Positions 1 through 12,750 of a stretch of 64,000 nt of DNA are shown in pieces (the first letter of the stretch is position 1; every line of letters begins with the position of its first letter). A program made the translations under genes and the position numbers. The DNA is from Polytrichum commune (lineage: Eukaryota > Streptophyta > Polytrichopsida > Polytrichales > Polytrichaceae). Where the stretch lies: assembly GCA_950295325.1 (NCBI GenBank), contig OX485804.1, forward strand, positions 44,876,429 through 44,940,428, in the 5' to 3' direction. The notes below the pieces were generated by a model. It searched no databases, was not told where the DNA came from, and saw nothing but the letters and a program-made list of their open reading frames with translations.

Positions 1-523
1 TCGCACGTGGTTACAAAATGTAAGGGGGTGTGACCCCCCCGTGAAAATAACTCCAATTAAGGTTCGGTTTGTTGGGAGGATTTATTGGATACGTAGAAAA
101 TTTGGTAATCATTGGGTAGAGTATAGGGATCCAATTGACTTGATAAACCGTCCATCAAACATGGACATTGGCTTATGTTGGTATCAAAAAGGCCAACAAC
201 AAGTGAACTTAGAATCTTACTAATCATTTGATGAAAAATTGCATATGATCTTACCAAATTTTTTAAACAATAATTGCATGAGCTTCTAGGACATATATTA
301 TAAACTTAGATGCTTATGAGTTACACTCGGGGGATGAAAAAATCTTTAGTGACTTTATGATAAATGCTAGGATTTTGCATCTTACATATGAGAGGGGTTG
401 ATTGCTATTCAAAAGTATATTTATATGCTTATATTAATGACTATATATGAATGTAATCTTTTTATGTATACATATTGTCACTTGTATTTTTATCATTATA
501 ATTATATGTGTATTGCTTGGTTT

Positions 524-524
524 C

Positions 525-559
<35 letters not shown>

Positions 560-560
560 C
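524..560. repeat. (CAA)n microsatellite
   Basis: About twelve uninterrupted CAA units. No gene is recognised on either strand, so it is not treated as a coding glutamine or leucine tract. Confidence 0.9.
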
Positions 561-1341
561 CAAAATATTAATTGTGCCCAAGGGCACCTTCTTTGTTGAT
601 CATACCTTGCAATTTCGCAATAACAAATACTCATCCTAAGAATTAGGTTTTTTTGGATGACAAACTACACAACTCATCAAATCGACATTATCGTCAGCAT
701 CGTAACTCTCGGTAACCTATTAAGAAACCAACAACATTTATTGTGTTTGTTACATGTGTGTAGTTTATGCTCCAATGACAATCTTCATGATTCACGATCA
801 CGAACCGGACGAGACCAACTCCCAATCCAATCCAACAGCCAAAGTGTTTATGACCGAGGGGCCGATCACACCAGCCACTACTGGCACCATCCATCAACAC
901 CTCCAGCTACAACAACGTAAAAAGTGGTGGACCAACATCTACTTCTGAACGTAATCTCCAACAATTTCACGACTGGCACCGGACACGCGAGTCAATGTGA
1001 CCAGGCGACACGAGTTAGCGTCCGAAAAAGATTCTCAAACATTATCAATCAAAACCCTAGTGTTTCCAAGTCCAAACACTCCCATGTTACGATCTTCCAG
1101 TTTTCCTTTGTTAAATCGAGGTATATTCCATAGATTCTTCTTCTAACAACGACGGATAAAATTTTCCGTAAAGCCTTCAACTTCAACCGGTCGGTCGTTC
1201 CTCAAACTCCACCGGTTCATCCATAACGAGCAGCCGGTTCTCCCCCTCCCTTTCCTCGGACGGCGTGCCCACAACACATGATTAAAACCCTTACACTAAA
1301 CCCATCACCCACATGTGGGTTTAGAGTTAAATAAGCAATTT

Positions 1342-1433
1342 TGTGTGTGTGTGTGTGTGTAAACGGCACCTCGATAATTAGGTCGACTTTCACACCCGAC
1401 TAAGTTAGCTAGCTTAGCTTAGCTTAGCTTAGC
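1342..1433. repeat. (TG)n and (TTAGC)n simple repeats
   Basis: A TG tract lies at 1342-1360. A five-base AGCTT/TTAGC tandem lies at about 1405-1433. No function is inferred. Confidence 0.8.
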
Positions 1434-1884
1434 CTGCAAGCTGGGGGACCGAGCCGGCCCCAACCACCACTTTCGGGACCCGAGAATCTCCCTCTCATGT
1501 GCTTACTTAATTAGGGCCTGACTCCACAACACACGTAGCCTAATTAAGTTAATTCCACTCGATTAAGAAACGATAAACTGCCCCCCAACAGCTAGTATGA
1601 CTTGGATCGACAAGTGTCGGATTATTTCGGGGACATAATAGCCGTCTAGTACACGATGAATGAAAGAAAACCCACCCATTCTTAAACGGCGCTTAATTAA
1701 TCCATCATATATGATTGTGAAGTTGAGATGCGGTTGCATCACTCGATTCTTTCCGATAAATATAAACTTCCTCAGGTAGTATACATAATAATACTCCTCA
1801 TAGCGAGAGAGTGTGTGTTTTTTGTAGTGTGTGCCTAATCTATTATGGCCGGCCTACTTATGTGGCATATTGTGTAAGAGGGAA

Positions 1885-1901
1885 GGGGGGGGGGGGGGGG
1901 G
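1885..1901. repeat. Poly-G tract
   Basis: Seventeen G residues in a row. The exact length is uncertain because such homopolymers are prone to sequencing and assembly error. A TA dinucleotide tract follows at about 1964-1979. Confidence 0.8.
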
Positions 1902-1979
1902 CTAGCTATAGTGCAACGACGAGTGTGATATAGACTAGATTTAGAACCTCAATTTTACGTGGATATATATATATATATA

Positions 1980-2479
1980 AGGGCCACTTCACACACGAGA
2001 CTGAGAGCCCGTGACCAGTACACTTCGAGCACTCTCATTGGTGGAAAAGGCGGAGCCAGTCCAAGTTCGCTTCACACTATGCTTGAGGGACCAATGGAGT
2101 ACGTGAATGCAAGATGGATGTAAAGTTTACATGGATTCCTACGTGGCATCAAATGGATCATGTTTCATGGTCACTTGGACTATTTTCAAGAACCGCCTCT
2201 TGGAGGTTGGTCCAATACAAAACCGGGAGACCATTACACTTTGAACGCTCACAACCGTTGATTTATTATATTTTATCATGTGTGAGGATCTGCATGAATA
2301 GGAATTCATTGTAATAGCATTTGGTTGAGGTCCCGGTCACGTGTGACTTCACACCACACCGAGGATCCGTGACCACACTACATGATTTTGGGGGTGTGTT
2401 GGGACGGCCTTTGGACACTTTCTTTTGGGCTCCCACAATTTCATGGTCACGGCTCTTGGCTTGTGTGTGAAGTGGCCCT
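1980..2479. mobile_element. TIR element family B, copy 1 (about 500 bp, non-coding)
   Basis: The left end (1980-2018) begins AGGGCCACTTCACACAC and continues to GTGACCA. The right end (about 2443-2479) is its inverse, TGGTCACGG...GTGAAGTGGCCCT. The ends therefore form imperfect terminal inverted repeats of about 37 bp. No transposase-like frame lies inside, so this is a non-autonomous DNA transposon. A second, left-truncated copy occurs at 6783-7237 with the same internal order. No clean target-site duplication was seen; the left flank is a TA tract that obscures it. Confidence 0.75.
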
Positions 2480-4190
2480 CATATGTGGATTCGGAATTGC
2501 CTCCACTCTTTACCCACATAAATTCATTGATTTGGGCGAACCAACCCATACACTCGTTTCTTGTTGGATGCCAAAACCCTTGCCTCCGAGGAACCACTAT
2601 ACATGTTGGTTCACCCCAACCACAATAACCACCTTGGGTCAAAACCTCCGGTCCACAAAAACTTAGAACTTTTTTTTCTTTTTTTTTAATAAATCCGTCC
2701 ATATAACAACCACATTATTTACATGTAAAAAATAACCACTGTGTTTTGTAATAGTGATAGTGAATTTTCAATATAGTGTGGTTTTAGCTGGGGCAACCTA
2801 ATTGCACATACCACCCTAGCCAATATTGTGGAGTGTGGTGGCATGTTAAGTTCAGTTGCAAGCTTGTGTTACCTCTATACTCTCATAGGAGCATGTTGAT
2901 TAGTTGATTTCAGATGAACATATATATGCAAGTCTTATGTGGTTACTATTCGTATTTCATTCGTATTCCAATTCCTTGCACCAAAAAAATAAGTGAAGAT
3001 GAGAAGAAGAAGAAGAAACTTTGTACCCCTAAACCCTAAACCCTAAACATCACTAATTATTCATGTATTATTCACGTTGCAAAGGTTGTTGCCTTATTGG
3101 AGGGCCACTAATAGACGAAGGTAAAAACTATGAGGATGGCTATTTTTGGCCTTCTTGGAGTAACCGACACGGGGTATGATGGGAACATTGAGCCCCAATT
3201 CAATGTTTGAAGGTGAGCGAGATGTCAAGGTTGTTGCACAACTATCATCTAGTGGGATATACCCTAACCAACAATCTCGCGATAGTCATGAGGGTCATTA
3301 GTGTGGAGCCCAAGCTCCTAATGTGTGGGTTCGACCCTCCCCTACCAACATCTTATGGCTAGATGTGAAAACAAGGTTCATGCCTATTTTAACCTAGTGC
3401 TTGGCCACTTGAATTTATGGATAACTTTAATGTATGTTATTTTGACGAAATTTCTCAAAATAACACTATCGAATCTTTTGAATGAATATTTCACCAATTC
3501 TCCATGATAGTTTATGTTTAAGAAACCAATTGAAGTCCTCCAAACACTTACTTCTATTATTGATTATAGTGTTGGATAGATGTCACTATGGGCCATGGCT
3601 AAACACCCACGTTTTTGAGCTAGACCCCCACCACTATCACTAAGGAAAAGGGGGTCTAATAACATGACCCCCACATGATTGTGGTTCATTCATCTCAAGT
3701 GCGTCCTTCCATACTAATGCGGAGCCTTCGATGCTAATTACGAGATCAAAGCGTTTAAAATATAAATCTATGAGCTATAACATAGATGCCTATGTTATGT
3801 CAGTCCCAAATATGCATATGAAAGCTTATTTCATTTCATGGGACAAAGCTCAACCCAAGTTATCTTTTTGAGCCGGTGGAGGCTGACGACTGCACCACTC
3901 TCACTTCTAATTTTCTCGAGGACTGGTGGAATTTACTTGAGGATAATACAAATGTCATCCATCATGGCCAATAGGTGGGATTCTACAAGGACGGGGAGGA
4001 GGACCCAAAATTTGTCATGCAAAGCACCAATGAATCCTCCCCCCCCCCCCCCTCATGCATGCACCAACATCACCTTACCTTGCCTCTCAAGGTTAAATGC
4101 TACACAGTGGGTACCCATTCCCGTTGCCTTACCTGAATGGAAAAACACAGTGGGGATGTGGTTGGTTTTTTCCCTCAAGTTTAGACCATT
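2480..4190. other. Intergenic with a dispersed repeat (family G)
   Basis: No gene was recognised. About 3600-3770 matches about 13705-13885 in direct orientation, with shared stretches around CTAGACCCC, GGGGTCTA/GGGAGTCTA, CTCAAGTG and GAGA(T/C)CAAA, indicating an old dispersed repeat with many substitutions. A poly-C tract lies near 4038-4053. Confidence 0.5.
3027..3048. repeat. Interstitial telomere-like repeat (CCCTAAA)3
   Basis: Three consecutive CCCTAAA units, the Arabidopsis-type plant telomere motif. A short run like this is usually an interstitial telo-box rather than a chromosome end. It supports a land-plant source. Confidence 0.8.
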
Positions 4191-4197
4191 TGAACCA

Positions 4198-4423
4198 CTA
4201 CATCATTTATGGGATTTAGTGTCACTTGATATTTGTAGTTACATTGTGCTATAACTTTTTTTTTATCGTGGATCTCATTTCTTACCAACAAAGGCCAAAT
4301 TGGTTGTTTGGACAGTTGATAACGTTAACATCTTTACTTGGTAAGTTTTACATTAACAATAGAATGTTGTAGCAATGTGTAACTCCAAATAGTAAGTGAT
4401 ACTAAATCCCATAAACGGTGTAG
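4198..4423. mobile_element. MITE family C, copy 1 (226 bp)
   Basis: The ends are inverted copies of each other: CTACATCATTTATGGGATTT at the left, and at the right the inverse, beginning near GTAACTCCAAATAGTAAG and ending CGGTGTAG. The interior shares the TTACCAACAAA and AAATTGGTTGTTTGGACA blocks with the copy at 22939-23160, so the two are one family. There is no coding capacity. Confidence 0.75.
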
Positions 4424-4439
4424 AGGTCTAAGGAAGGAA

Positions 4440-5750
4440 GAGATTACCTTCTTCTGCAGCAAGACAACCACCCTTGGTTGGGACCCGGAATGGTGGTGAT
4501 GGGTGGATGGATGGCTCCCATTTCCTTAACCACACCACCAAGTTTGGCAGAGACACGGTCGTTAACATGATCCCCAATGAGTCCAAAGCAACAAACAAAT
4601 GGAAAGGGTACCTTTCTAGGACCTACAAGTTTTGTTGGTCTCAAATTTGGGACTCTCTTCAGTCCGGTAAGGAAGCAACTTTCATTTGGTCCATTATGCA
4701 TAAGGCGGTCATGGTCAATAAATGAAGGGCACAGGTTGCCCCAATGTTCATTTCCAAAGCAACGTGTTTTTGGCCTTCCTAACACAAGCAAATTAGTTAA
4801 GCACAAGTTTGGGATTGCATCCAAGCTATGCGAGCTTGGCGATGGGCTATTTTCATCATGCATGATTTATGTGGGATTAGGGCTGGCAATTATGATAGCT
4901 TTCATTTGAAGCAAACCATCTTTGGTGAAAAGATTCCTAAATAGGTTGCCAAAAATATTAAGATTTGGCACCTCCTCTGTGGCATTACGCTATGGACTAC
5001 TTTGATTGAGCACAACAATAGGGTGTTTAATCAAGAACAACGGCCCAAATCCAAGGTTAATCATTTTAATATGGGAGGACCTCATTATGTTCGCCAAAGT
5101 GGCATGGGCTAGTGGTTAAATTTGTTAAGATTAACACCTATTCAGCCAAAGCCCTGCTCAAAGGTTTCGATCCAACCTTGGGCGACAGGCACGCCCTTTG
5201 TAGACGCGGCCTGGAATTATTCCCAGAATCTCACTCCGTCCACTAGGGTTGTTACTTCGAATCCAACCCATAAAGCCAAACCAACAAAAAAGTAAGTTAC
5301 GTCATGGTCTTATACCTGTTGTAAAGATCCGTTTAACTTGGTTGTTAAACGAACAATAAAAGAAAATGACGGAATTGAATTGAGTTAGATTTGATAATGG
5401 AAGGGTGAAGCATACTGAATCGTTGATGTGGGGGGGGGCAACATGGTGCTACTTGGAATTGGAAAAGACAACGTATGTAAGTGGTTTGGCACTTGGGTTA
5501 CTGGGTGGCTTGGGGGTTGTGATTGGTTGGTGGGCTGGGGGTGGTCCTTGGTTGGGTGGATTGTCCTTGGTGGGGTCCACGTCTCTTTATCTCGCAGTGT
5601 GGCGCGTCCAAAGGGCTCTGCCTCCCCTCGAAGTGGGCGCGTGTTCCTTTGTTTTTTTTAATGCATTTGGTGTTGGCTTGTTGGCCTTCTGTCTCAGTTT
5701 TTCTTTTAATAATAAGCTTACCCTGGATCTAAGATTCCGAGAGAGCCCAT
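4440..5750 (+). pseudogene. LINE (non-LTR retrotransposon) ORF2 C-terminal relic
   Basis: Conceptual translation across several frameshifts and stops gives pieces typical of the zf-RVT and tail region of plant LINE ORF2. An IW-SLQSGKEATFIWSIMHKAV-like block lies near 4640-4710. A block resembling KHKF-WDCIQA-RAWRWA lies near 4800-4850. A KIWHLLCGITLWT...NNRVFNQEQ-like block lies near 4965-5040. The 3' part, to the T-rich and TTTAATAA stretch near 5650-5715, fits a LINE 3' end. The reverse transcriptase core is absent, so this is a 5'-truncated, inactive copy. Identification rests on family resemblance recalled from plant LINEs, not on a search. Confidence 0.6.
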
Positions 5751-6140
5751 GATGTTTTTTTTTCACATACGTAAACTTAATAGTAGCTGGTACAGCTGGA
5801 AGCACTCGGGACCTAATAAAGAAATCTAGTTGGCTGAATCTGAGATAGTCTATTTGGAGGGTAAATGCCCACATGACCTGGATTTATGTGTATATATAGT
5901 TTTAACAAATAACTTTACTCCTCGTAAACTTGAGATGAAATGGATTCTCGAGTCCCCAAACCCAATAGGCTTCATCTCAATGAACGGAGCGAACCAATTG
6001 CTAGTTACAAATGAACCGGTTGAGTTTGAAAAATAGCCAATTGAAGTTCAAGACTTCAAGAAAATTACTAGATCGTTTTAGGATAACTTATTGCAGTGTG
6101 CCCAATTTAATAGAGAGAAAATGAATGATGCCAACATGTA

Positions 6141-6503
6141 AGGTAGATGGGTTTAGTTTTTTCATTGGAGCCTTGGATTTGATTGGTATGTGGTTTGGTG
6201 AGGATTAAAGAGCAAACATCATAAAGACACATGTTTAAAAGAGATTGGACTAAGTCTTCAAATATCAATAACCACTTTACACTCAATAACGAACACAACT
6301 GGGAGGACCCATGTACCCAATTAAGAAATCATCAAACATGCACTTCCAATAACCATCACTGAATCAAGGGAGGTCCGACTTTCAATCCGGATTTTGGAGA
6401 TGTTTCATCGTAGATTTGTTAATGCAACATGAGTTTTGTTGTGTGAATCTAATTAGTAGAAGTTGGTGGACGTGAAAACAAACGAAATAACACCCACGTA
6501 CGG
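6141..6503 (+). mobile_element. MITE family A, copy 1 (363 bp)
   Basis: The left terminus AGGTAGATGGGT and right terminus ACCCACGTACGG are inverted, and each is flanked by TA (6139-6140 and 6504-6505). The interior contains the family-wide blocks TTGGTATGTGG, GAGCAAACATCATAAAGACA and GCAACATGAGTTTTGTTGTGT. It is non-coding. Confidence 0.85.
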
Positions 6504-6782
6504 TAGAAGAAGCTAATTAGGGTTAGCTTCTTTAATTAGACACGTGAATTTGGCTCATGGTCGGAAGTACAATCATTATAATTTGGTGGATGAGTAATGC
6601 ATGGTGATTTAGATGGCGCCTTGATGATATTAGGGTTAATCACCTTCTCAAAAAGCAAACTATACCCACCATCCTCCATAATTAGCAGTGATATCCACCG
6701 AGTTATGGCACAATTGATTTTTGTGGGTGAGGTGGGCAAATTAGGAGGCAGCATGTGGCTACGAGGTGCCGACCAACTTGTA

Positions 6783-7237
6783 TTATGGACACTCTCATTG
6801 GTGGAAAAGGCAGAGCTGGTCCAAGTTCGCTTCATACTACGCTTGAGGGACCAACCGAGTATGTGAATGCAAGATGTAAAGTCTGCACGGATTCCTACAT
6901 GGCATCGAATGGATCGTGTTTTGTGGTCACTTGGACTATTCTCAAAAACCACCTCTTGGAGGTAGGCCTAACACAAAACCAGGAGACCATGGCACTCCAA
7001 ACACTCACAACCGTTGGTTTATCCTATTTTATCACGCGTCAAGACCCACATGAACATAATTTCCTTAAAATAACATTTGGTTGAGGGTCCGGTCACATAC
7101 GACTTCACACTACACTCGAGGGTCCGTGACCACACTACACGATTTGGGAGATGGTCTTGGGACGGTCTTTGGACACTTTCTTTTGGGCTCTCACAATTTC
7201 ATGGTCACGGCTCTTGGCTCGTGTGTGAGGTGGCCCT
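6783..7237. mobile_element. TIR element family B, copy 2 (left-truncated)
   Basis: It matches about 2026-2479 from ACTCTCATTGGTGGAAAAGG through the right terminal repeat ending GAGGTGGCCCT. The left terminal repeat found in copy 1 is missing. Many scattered substitutions suggest age. Confidence 0.75.
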
Positions 7238-7653
7238 ATAAGTGACACGCAAAAACGTTCCCGGACACCGCCTTCAACTACCTAATTAAGTACGCACCTA
7301 CTTAACCAGGAGTCATGGGTACAAATCACTTCATTTCAGTTCATTTCATTCCATTTTATTTCACTTCACTTCACCGCATGTAAACTTGAATTTGCATTTG
7401 ATTTCGTCGATGATGATCATTGTCGTCGTAATAGGTGGCCTCGGACATCACTTAAACTTCGTGTGCCAGGAGTGGGTGGCTTAACTAACTTACTTTCATT
7501 TGCTGCTCACCAAAAAACAACAAGCCCTCTGATTCAAGTGCCACCAAGCTCCACACCACACACAAGTGTGGAGGGGAATTATTGCATACGAGCATGCGTG
7601 CCTTTCATTCATCCAACGTCAAAGTAAAAGTAATAAAAAAGAAGCCTTGAATA

Positions 7654-8027
7654 AGGTACGTGGGTGTTGTTTGGTTCATGTTTCATGTTCGTCAACTTCT
7701 GCCAATTAGATTCACAAAACGAACTCGTGTTGCACTAGCAACTCTACGATGAACCGTCTGCAAAAATCGGACTGAAAATTGGACCTACCTTGATTTACTT
7801 ATGGTTGTCGGAAGTGCATGACTGTTGAGTTTCTTAATTGGATGCACAGGTCCTCCCAATTGTGTTCATCGTTGAGTGCATAGTAGTGATCCCTATTTGA
7901 AGACACTGATCAATTTCTTTCAGGCATGTGTCTTTATGATGTTTGTTTTTTGATCCTCGTTGAACGACACACAGATCAAGTATGGAAGTCCGATTAAGAA
8001 AACCAACCACTTAATACCCATCTACCT
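7654..8027 (-). mobile_element. MITE family A, copy 2 (374 bp, inverted)
   Basis: It starts AGGTACGTGGGTG and ends CCCATCTACCT, with TA on both sides (7652-7653 and 8028-8029). The interior is the reverse complement of the other family A copies, including TGTCTTTATGATGTTTG. Confidence 0.8.
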
Positions 8028-8339
8028 TAGTATGTAACCTTCAGGAGGTTATTTTTTTGAAATCGATTTGACATTGGAATTAGTTTTGAAGACCTTGAAT
8101 TAGTGTAGTTGAAGTCATTTGAGATTAAATAATTGGCCAACTAACTTTCTCGCCGAGTTCAAACATTGATGTGACAAGTTGAATGAATATCGTGATACTC
8201 GCCATCACGAGGACTTTGACATCTTAAAATGCAAGTGGCCAGCATTTAATGTTGAGATGGTGGCTCCAAATGGTATGTTCATGGTACCCATAGTACCCTT
8301 TCGAGGTTTAACTCCTTAGCATATAAGAAGAAGCCTTTA

Positions 8340-8630
8340 TATTGGCCTTAGCCCGTGTTGGTTTGGTATAGGTACTTTTTACTAAAACCGTTTGCATATT
8401 CTACTTGATACCGACATGGTATGGGTATTTGATCCCATTGGGTTCTATGTACCGTGCAAGGACTTTCATACCTAGGCAAAACCATTCTAGTATTAGTATG
8501 GGTTAGAATGGTATTGATGCATATTATAACTTGGGCATACAATAATTTCTCCCACCCTGACATTTGATACATTTATTGATGTTGAATATCGATACCATGC
8601 ACTCACCGGTCTTGACATGTATATTTGAGC
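8340..8630 (+). repeat. Dispersed repeat family F, copy 1
   Basis: It contains the ordered landmarks GGTATGGGTATTT, ACCGTGCAAGGACTTTCAT, TTAGAATGGTATTGA, ACTTGGGCATACAA and GATACCATGCACTCACC. The same landmarks occur at about 15870-16240 and in the two flanks of the 55771-63240 insertion. Nature unknown; no TIRs were identified. Confidence 0.7.
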
Positions 8631-8639
8631 TCTACACAC

Positions 8640-11600
8640 TTCCATTCATAGTTTTTTTTTTGTTTGTCACAAATTGAAAATTTAATTGAATAAAGAACCC
8701 ATAGTCTTCCATTCATAGTTAGGTGTGTGTAAGTTGACATTAAATTATACTATGTCATTCGACAAATGATATCTATGCAATCAATTTGGAAATCCACACT
8801 TTGGAAGAAACTACAGTGTTGCAATTTAGAAGAAAAAATTTGCGACCTATCTGAACTGTTGCCTTACAAGATTCGGTTCTACCTACCTACTCGGGCTTGA
8901 CATAAGGTAAAAATCCTTTATGTAGTTGTTTCTCCTATTATGACATGTATATTTGAGTGGTATGTAGCTTGGTGTGGCTCCAAGAATAAATACCAAGAAG
9001 GCACGTGTTTAAAAAGTATTGGACTACCATACTCATAATATGGTAAGTATTCTAGGTTCAATAGTCAATATTATTGAGGGACCTAATATGACCATTCAAT
9101 GAGCACGAGAATCATCACTATAACAATGAATGAAACTTTCATACGAGTCTCTAAAATTGCTAACCATCTCGTGCAAGTCGCATGTTTTGTATCTTAGGAG
9201 AAGTGGGTCAGTCACCAAAAACATCGATTTTTATCAATAATAATTACAAAAAAAAACATCTACCTTAGTACCTCTTACTGCTCTATGCCATGTATGCACA
9301 CCGTTATTCATAACAGTGCACAACTTCTTGGTTACGTTTAGTGGGACCAAGTGTCACATGAACATAATTATCCTTTGATTCCATGATTCTTGTTTATGGG
9401 GAGCACTCAAGTGTTTACTATGGATTTGTCAACACATATTTGTAGATTATCAAAGTTTCTCAATTGCAGCCTTTTTTCTTTGGAAAGAGTTCATTGTGTA
9501 GATGCTTAGCATGCTATGTTTCCACTATCAACATATGAGTTCCACACAATTGTCATGCATTAGTAAAAGAACTAGCAAATGATATGTGATAGATTTGCAT
9601 ATTTTCCAATGACACATGACAATTGCCCGGGACTCACAACTTCGATGTGCACTAGGTATATGTGTCATGTTTTGGCATTTCATTGCTTCTCAAAATCATC
9701 ATGTCGTGAATAGAATGTTGTGAAGAAAATCCTATTTAGTAACTATTTTGCATAATATTACCCTTAAAGCCTGAATGATTAGCCCAAAGTGAGTTGCCTA
9801 CTATTTATTTTTTAAGATTCACATTGGAGATATCCAATCACTTCTTATTCAATTAATTTGTTTCTCTTGGTTGTAAATCTTATAGTTCCACAACATCTTT
9901 TATGACACGGTGTTTGAAAAAATCTTAATAATTAGTCCGGTTAACAAAGTCTTCATAACATTATTAAGCAACGTGCGTTCGTTCACGTGGACCTAAAGAA
10001 TATAACCATGAGATGCCGCAACTAGTGCAAATTCATAAGTATGAATAATAAAATATTTATTACAATAAATAGGTCAATGATTACTTTATGCCTTTCACAA
10101 GTCCCTTCTCTCAATTATTTTTATTGAGATCTCAACTCTTGTCAACCCCAATTTCGACACCTATTTCTTGTCCCAATTGCTGCAACTACGTACTTCTTCA
10201 TCATTATGAACACCGTTATATCACTACAAGGATTAGAAACAATCTCATTGACTAAAAGAGACAAATGTCAACAATCAATATTGTCTGCTCTAGGAGAGGG
10301 GAAGGGTTATGTTCCTAACAAGGGTCAAATGACGTTTGTGGCTTTAAACATTTTATACCTATATTAGTTATGCTTCAAGTGATCTCAGTCATGTCGTTAT
10401 GCTTATAGCGTTTAATGGTTGATCCATATAAAACTTGATATTTTGTCCATGCTAGGAGAGGGACCGTAGTCTCATGAGAAAACTACACTATTGTTATTTA
10501 TTGCTCAAAGTCTCTGCAATAAGTGCTTCTACCTTATAGGTTTGTGATGTCAAAGCTCATTTTTTTGCATCGAGCAACCATAGAAGATGAAAAATATTAT
10601 GGGATGGGGCCCGAACTAAGTATTGTTTTGCATCAACATTTGCATATGAGAGAATACCTACCACAATCCCAACTACCAACACAACAAGAGTGAAGTGCAA
10701 TTGAAGATTTTCCATAGAGGGGTTTGTGCATGCACATGTGTACCAAGTAAGTATATGGGGGAACTAATGATGTTGGTTGTTAGACTTGAACTCAAGGAAC
10801 TCATTACCCAAGAACCTCTCTTGAAGGTTATTGTCAAGTACCACCAAATGTTGATAAGCTTCAAGAGCCACTTCACATATTATCATGTGAGACGTGTGTA
10901 GACTTTATGTGATCATTCTTCTTAATTGGATGCCTATATATGGCAACATTTGTGGTAAAGAATGGACATCATATGTTACAACAAGACTAAACTATGTGTT
11001 CAAAACATGTCAAGCATTTTAGGTCGTATCGTTAATTAATCTAAGAGGACACGTGTGAGTAAATGATCAAAACAAGTAAACATCTTCACTTTAACCTTTT
11101 ATAACATTTGAAGAGCATGACTTTGTTTTTGAGAATATTTGAAATGACAATCCATATAACATTCACGTTGCTAATCAAGTGAGGCAATTTTTGGTAGAAA
11201 GTAAAGGCCAACATTGTCCATGGAGTTGGAAGTGCCTATAATAAAGCCACGTACCTTGAAAACTTGAGGGGGCCCATGAACGGTTTGAAATTTGCTCATA
11301 ATTGTATATGATCGTTTAATATCGGTCTTTAACTACTTCTCGGTCAACACATTGGCTCTTGGGCACCAAGCAACAATAGACAAACATCACAAATGCGTAT
11401 CAAGTTTGGAAACTCCCCGAGTTTGAATGGTTTGACAAAATCACTCCCTTGGAACATTATACATAACATATGCATATCAAGATATGTTTGAAGACTACAT
11501 CCACTTCATAACTCAAATGGGACCATCTAGTTGCCCAATCCTACGAAAGTATGTGCACCCATTTTTGGTTTACAATATAAGAATAGGTCTATGGGATTTG

Positions 11601-12340
11601 ACCAACTTTATCTTGTACAAATTGTGGCTATATCTACACATATATACACATATATACGATATATCTTTGACCAATTCAAAGGAGAGATATCATGTTTCTA
11701 AGTATAGGGTGTGGATTGAATGCACAAATCGGATAGAACACAATATAACAAGTGAGAATGCTAGGGGACCACTTGCGTGCATATGGCACCCACCACAAGA
11801 GTCACGTAGTCTTACCGTTGGTTCGCTTACAATCGAGGATAGTAGATATCAACTCCACGGTCACAAATATTGTAACCATGTGGTAGAATCGAACTAGTGG
11901 CAACACCTCGCATCTTTCATAGCAATTCAATTGTGTACCTTTCATATATATATATATATATATAATTGTTTGATGGGTTCAACGAGTATGATGCATTGAT
12001 CTTTGAATCAACTTGAACATTTTCACAAACAAAAAAATTGTCCCCAAAAACAACTTCACCCTTAAACCTCTTACATCACCACAACATGTGGTCTTAACAC
12101 GGATGTTAAACTTCCATTAAATAACTATAAAATATACGAGTGTGGTTGTAGACATTGTCATTATCATATATCATAAGGAAACTGTCAAATCAACCACACG
12201 AGCGAAGCTCTATGTAGATAGTGACGAGAGAGGAAGCAAAGTTGATACCTTCATCCTCTTCACGCGTGTGACAAAAATTCAAAAGTTGACAGGTCATGTG
12301 ACCGCGTGACGTGTCTTTGTGATCGTTTTAACGAACTGCG
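8640..12340. other. Intergenic, no gene recognised
   Basis: AT-rich sequence without supported coding potential. Strongly decayed fragments resembling MITE family A occur near 8950-9045 and possibly 10905-10990. The 137-codon frame at 11484-11897 has no recognisable motif. A (TA)n tract lies at about 11945-11964. Confidence 0.5.
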
Positions 12341-12346
12341 TGGCAC

Positions 12347-12750
12347 GGGTAGATCACTCCATTGTCAAGTTGAACACCACGTGCGACCAAAAAAAAATCT
12401 TCTTTTGGTAAGTTGCACCACCAAAATGGGTCAAAATTTTATCAAATTTTCTTCATGAGTAGATATACACAGTACCTATGACATAGTTAAAAGTGGTAAC
12501 TAAATTTGATGATTTGTTTTTTTCATAAAACATACCATTTCTAACTAGAATGACACAGAATTGAACTAAAACAATTACTAAAAAAATAAAGATGACTAAA
12601 AATTTCAAAAAAGTATACAAAAGATACTATCAATGGTTATGTACATGTAGAAAAAATATAATAAATCTTAAAATTATATATGGCATGTAATATAGGGGTA
12701 GCAAACTTTGTCCGCACGTGGTGTCAACTTGACAATGAAGTGACCTCCCC
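12347..12750. mobile_element. Foldback/MITE-like element D (404 bp) with G-box termini
   Basis: The left arm (12347-12395) contains CATTGTCAAGTTGAACACCA then CGTGCG. The right arm (about 12705-12750) is its inverse, with CGCACGTGGTGTCAACTTGA then CAATG. The arms are about 45 bp with a few indels, around an AT-rich, non-coding centre. Both arms contain CACGTG, a G-box core, so the element could carry transcription-factor sites. Only one copy is visible. Confidence 0.6.

Larger units (their letters stand above)
1..1979. other. Intergenic, AT-rich, no gene recognised
   Basis: Short open frames here (for example 41-223 and 657-920) show no recognisable motif and no splice context, so none is called. 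The stretch is dominated by simple repeats, listed separately, and unassigned sequence. Confidence 0.6.

Noticed and set aside
5405-5752. 115-codon Gly/Trp-rich hydrophobic frame
   Set aside because: G/T-rich low-complexity sequence lying in the LINE 3' relic; no family signature.
8950-9045. Possible seventh copy of MITE family A
   Set aside because: Only a short, highly decayed match (TGGTATGTAGCTTGG and nearby); neither terminus can be identified, so it is noted but not called.
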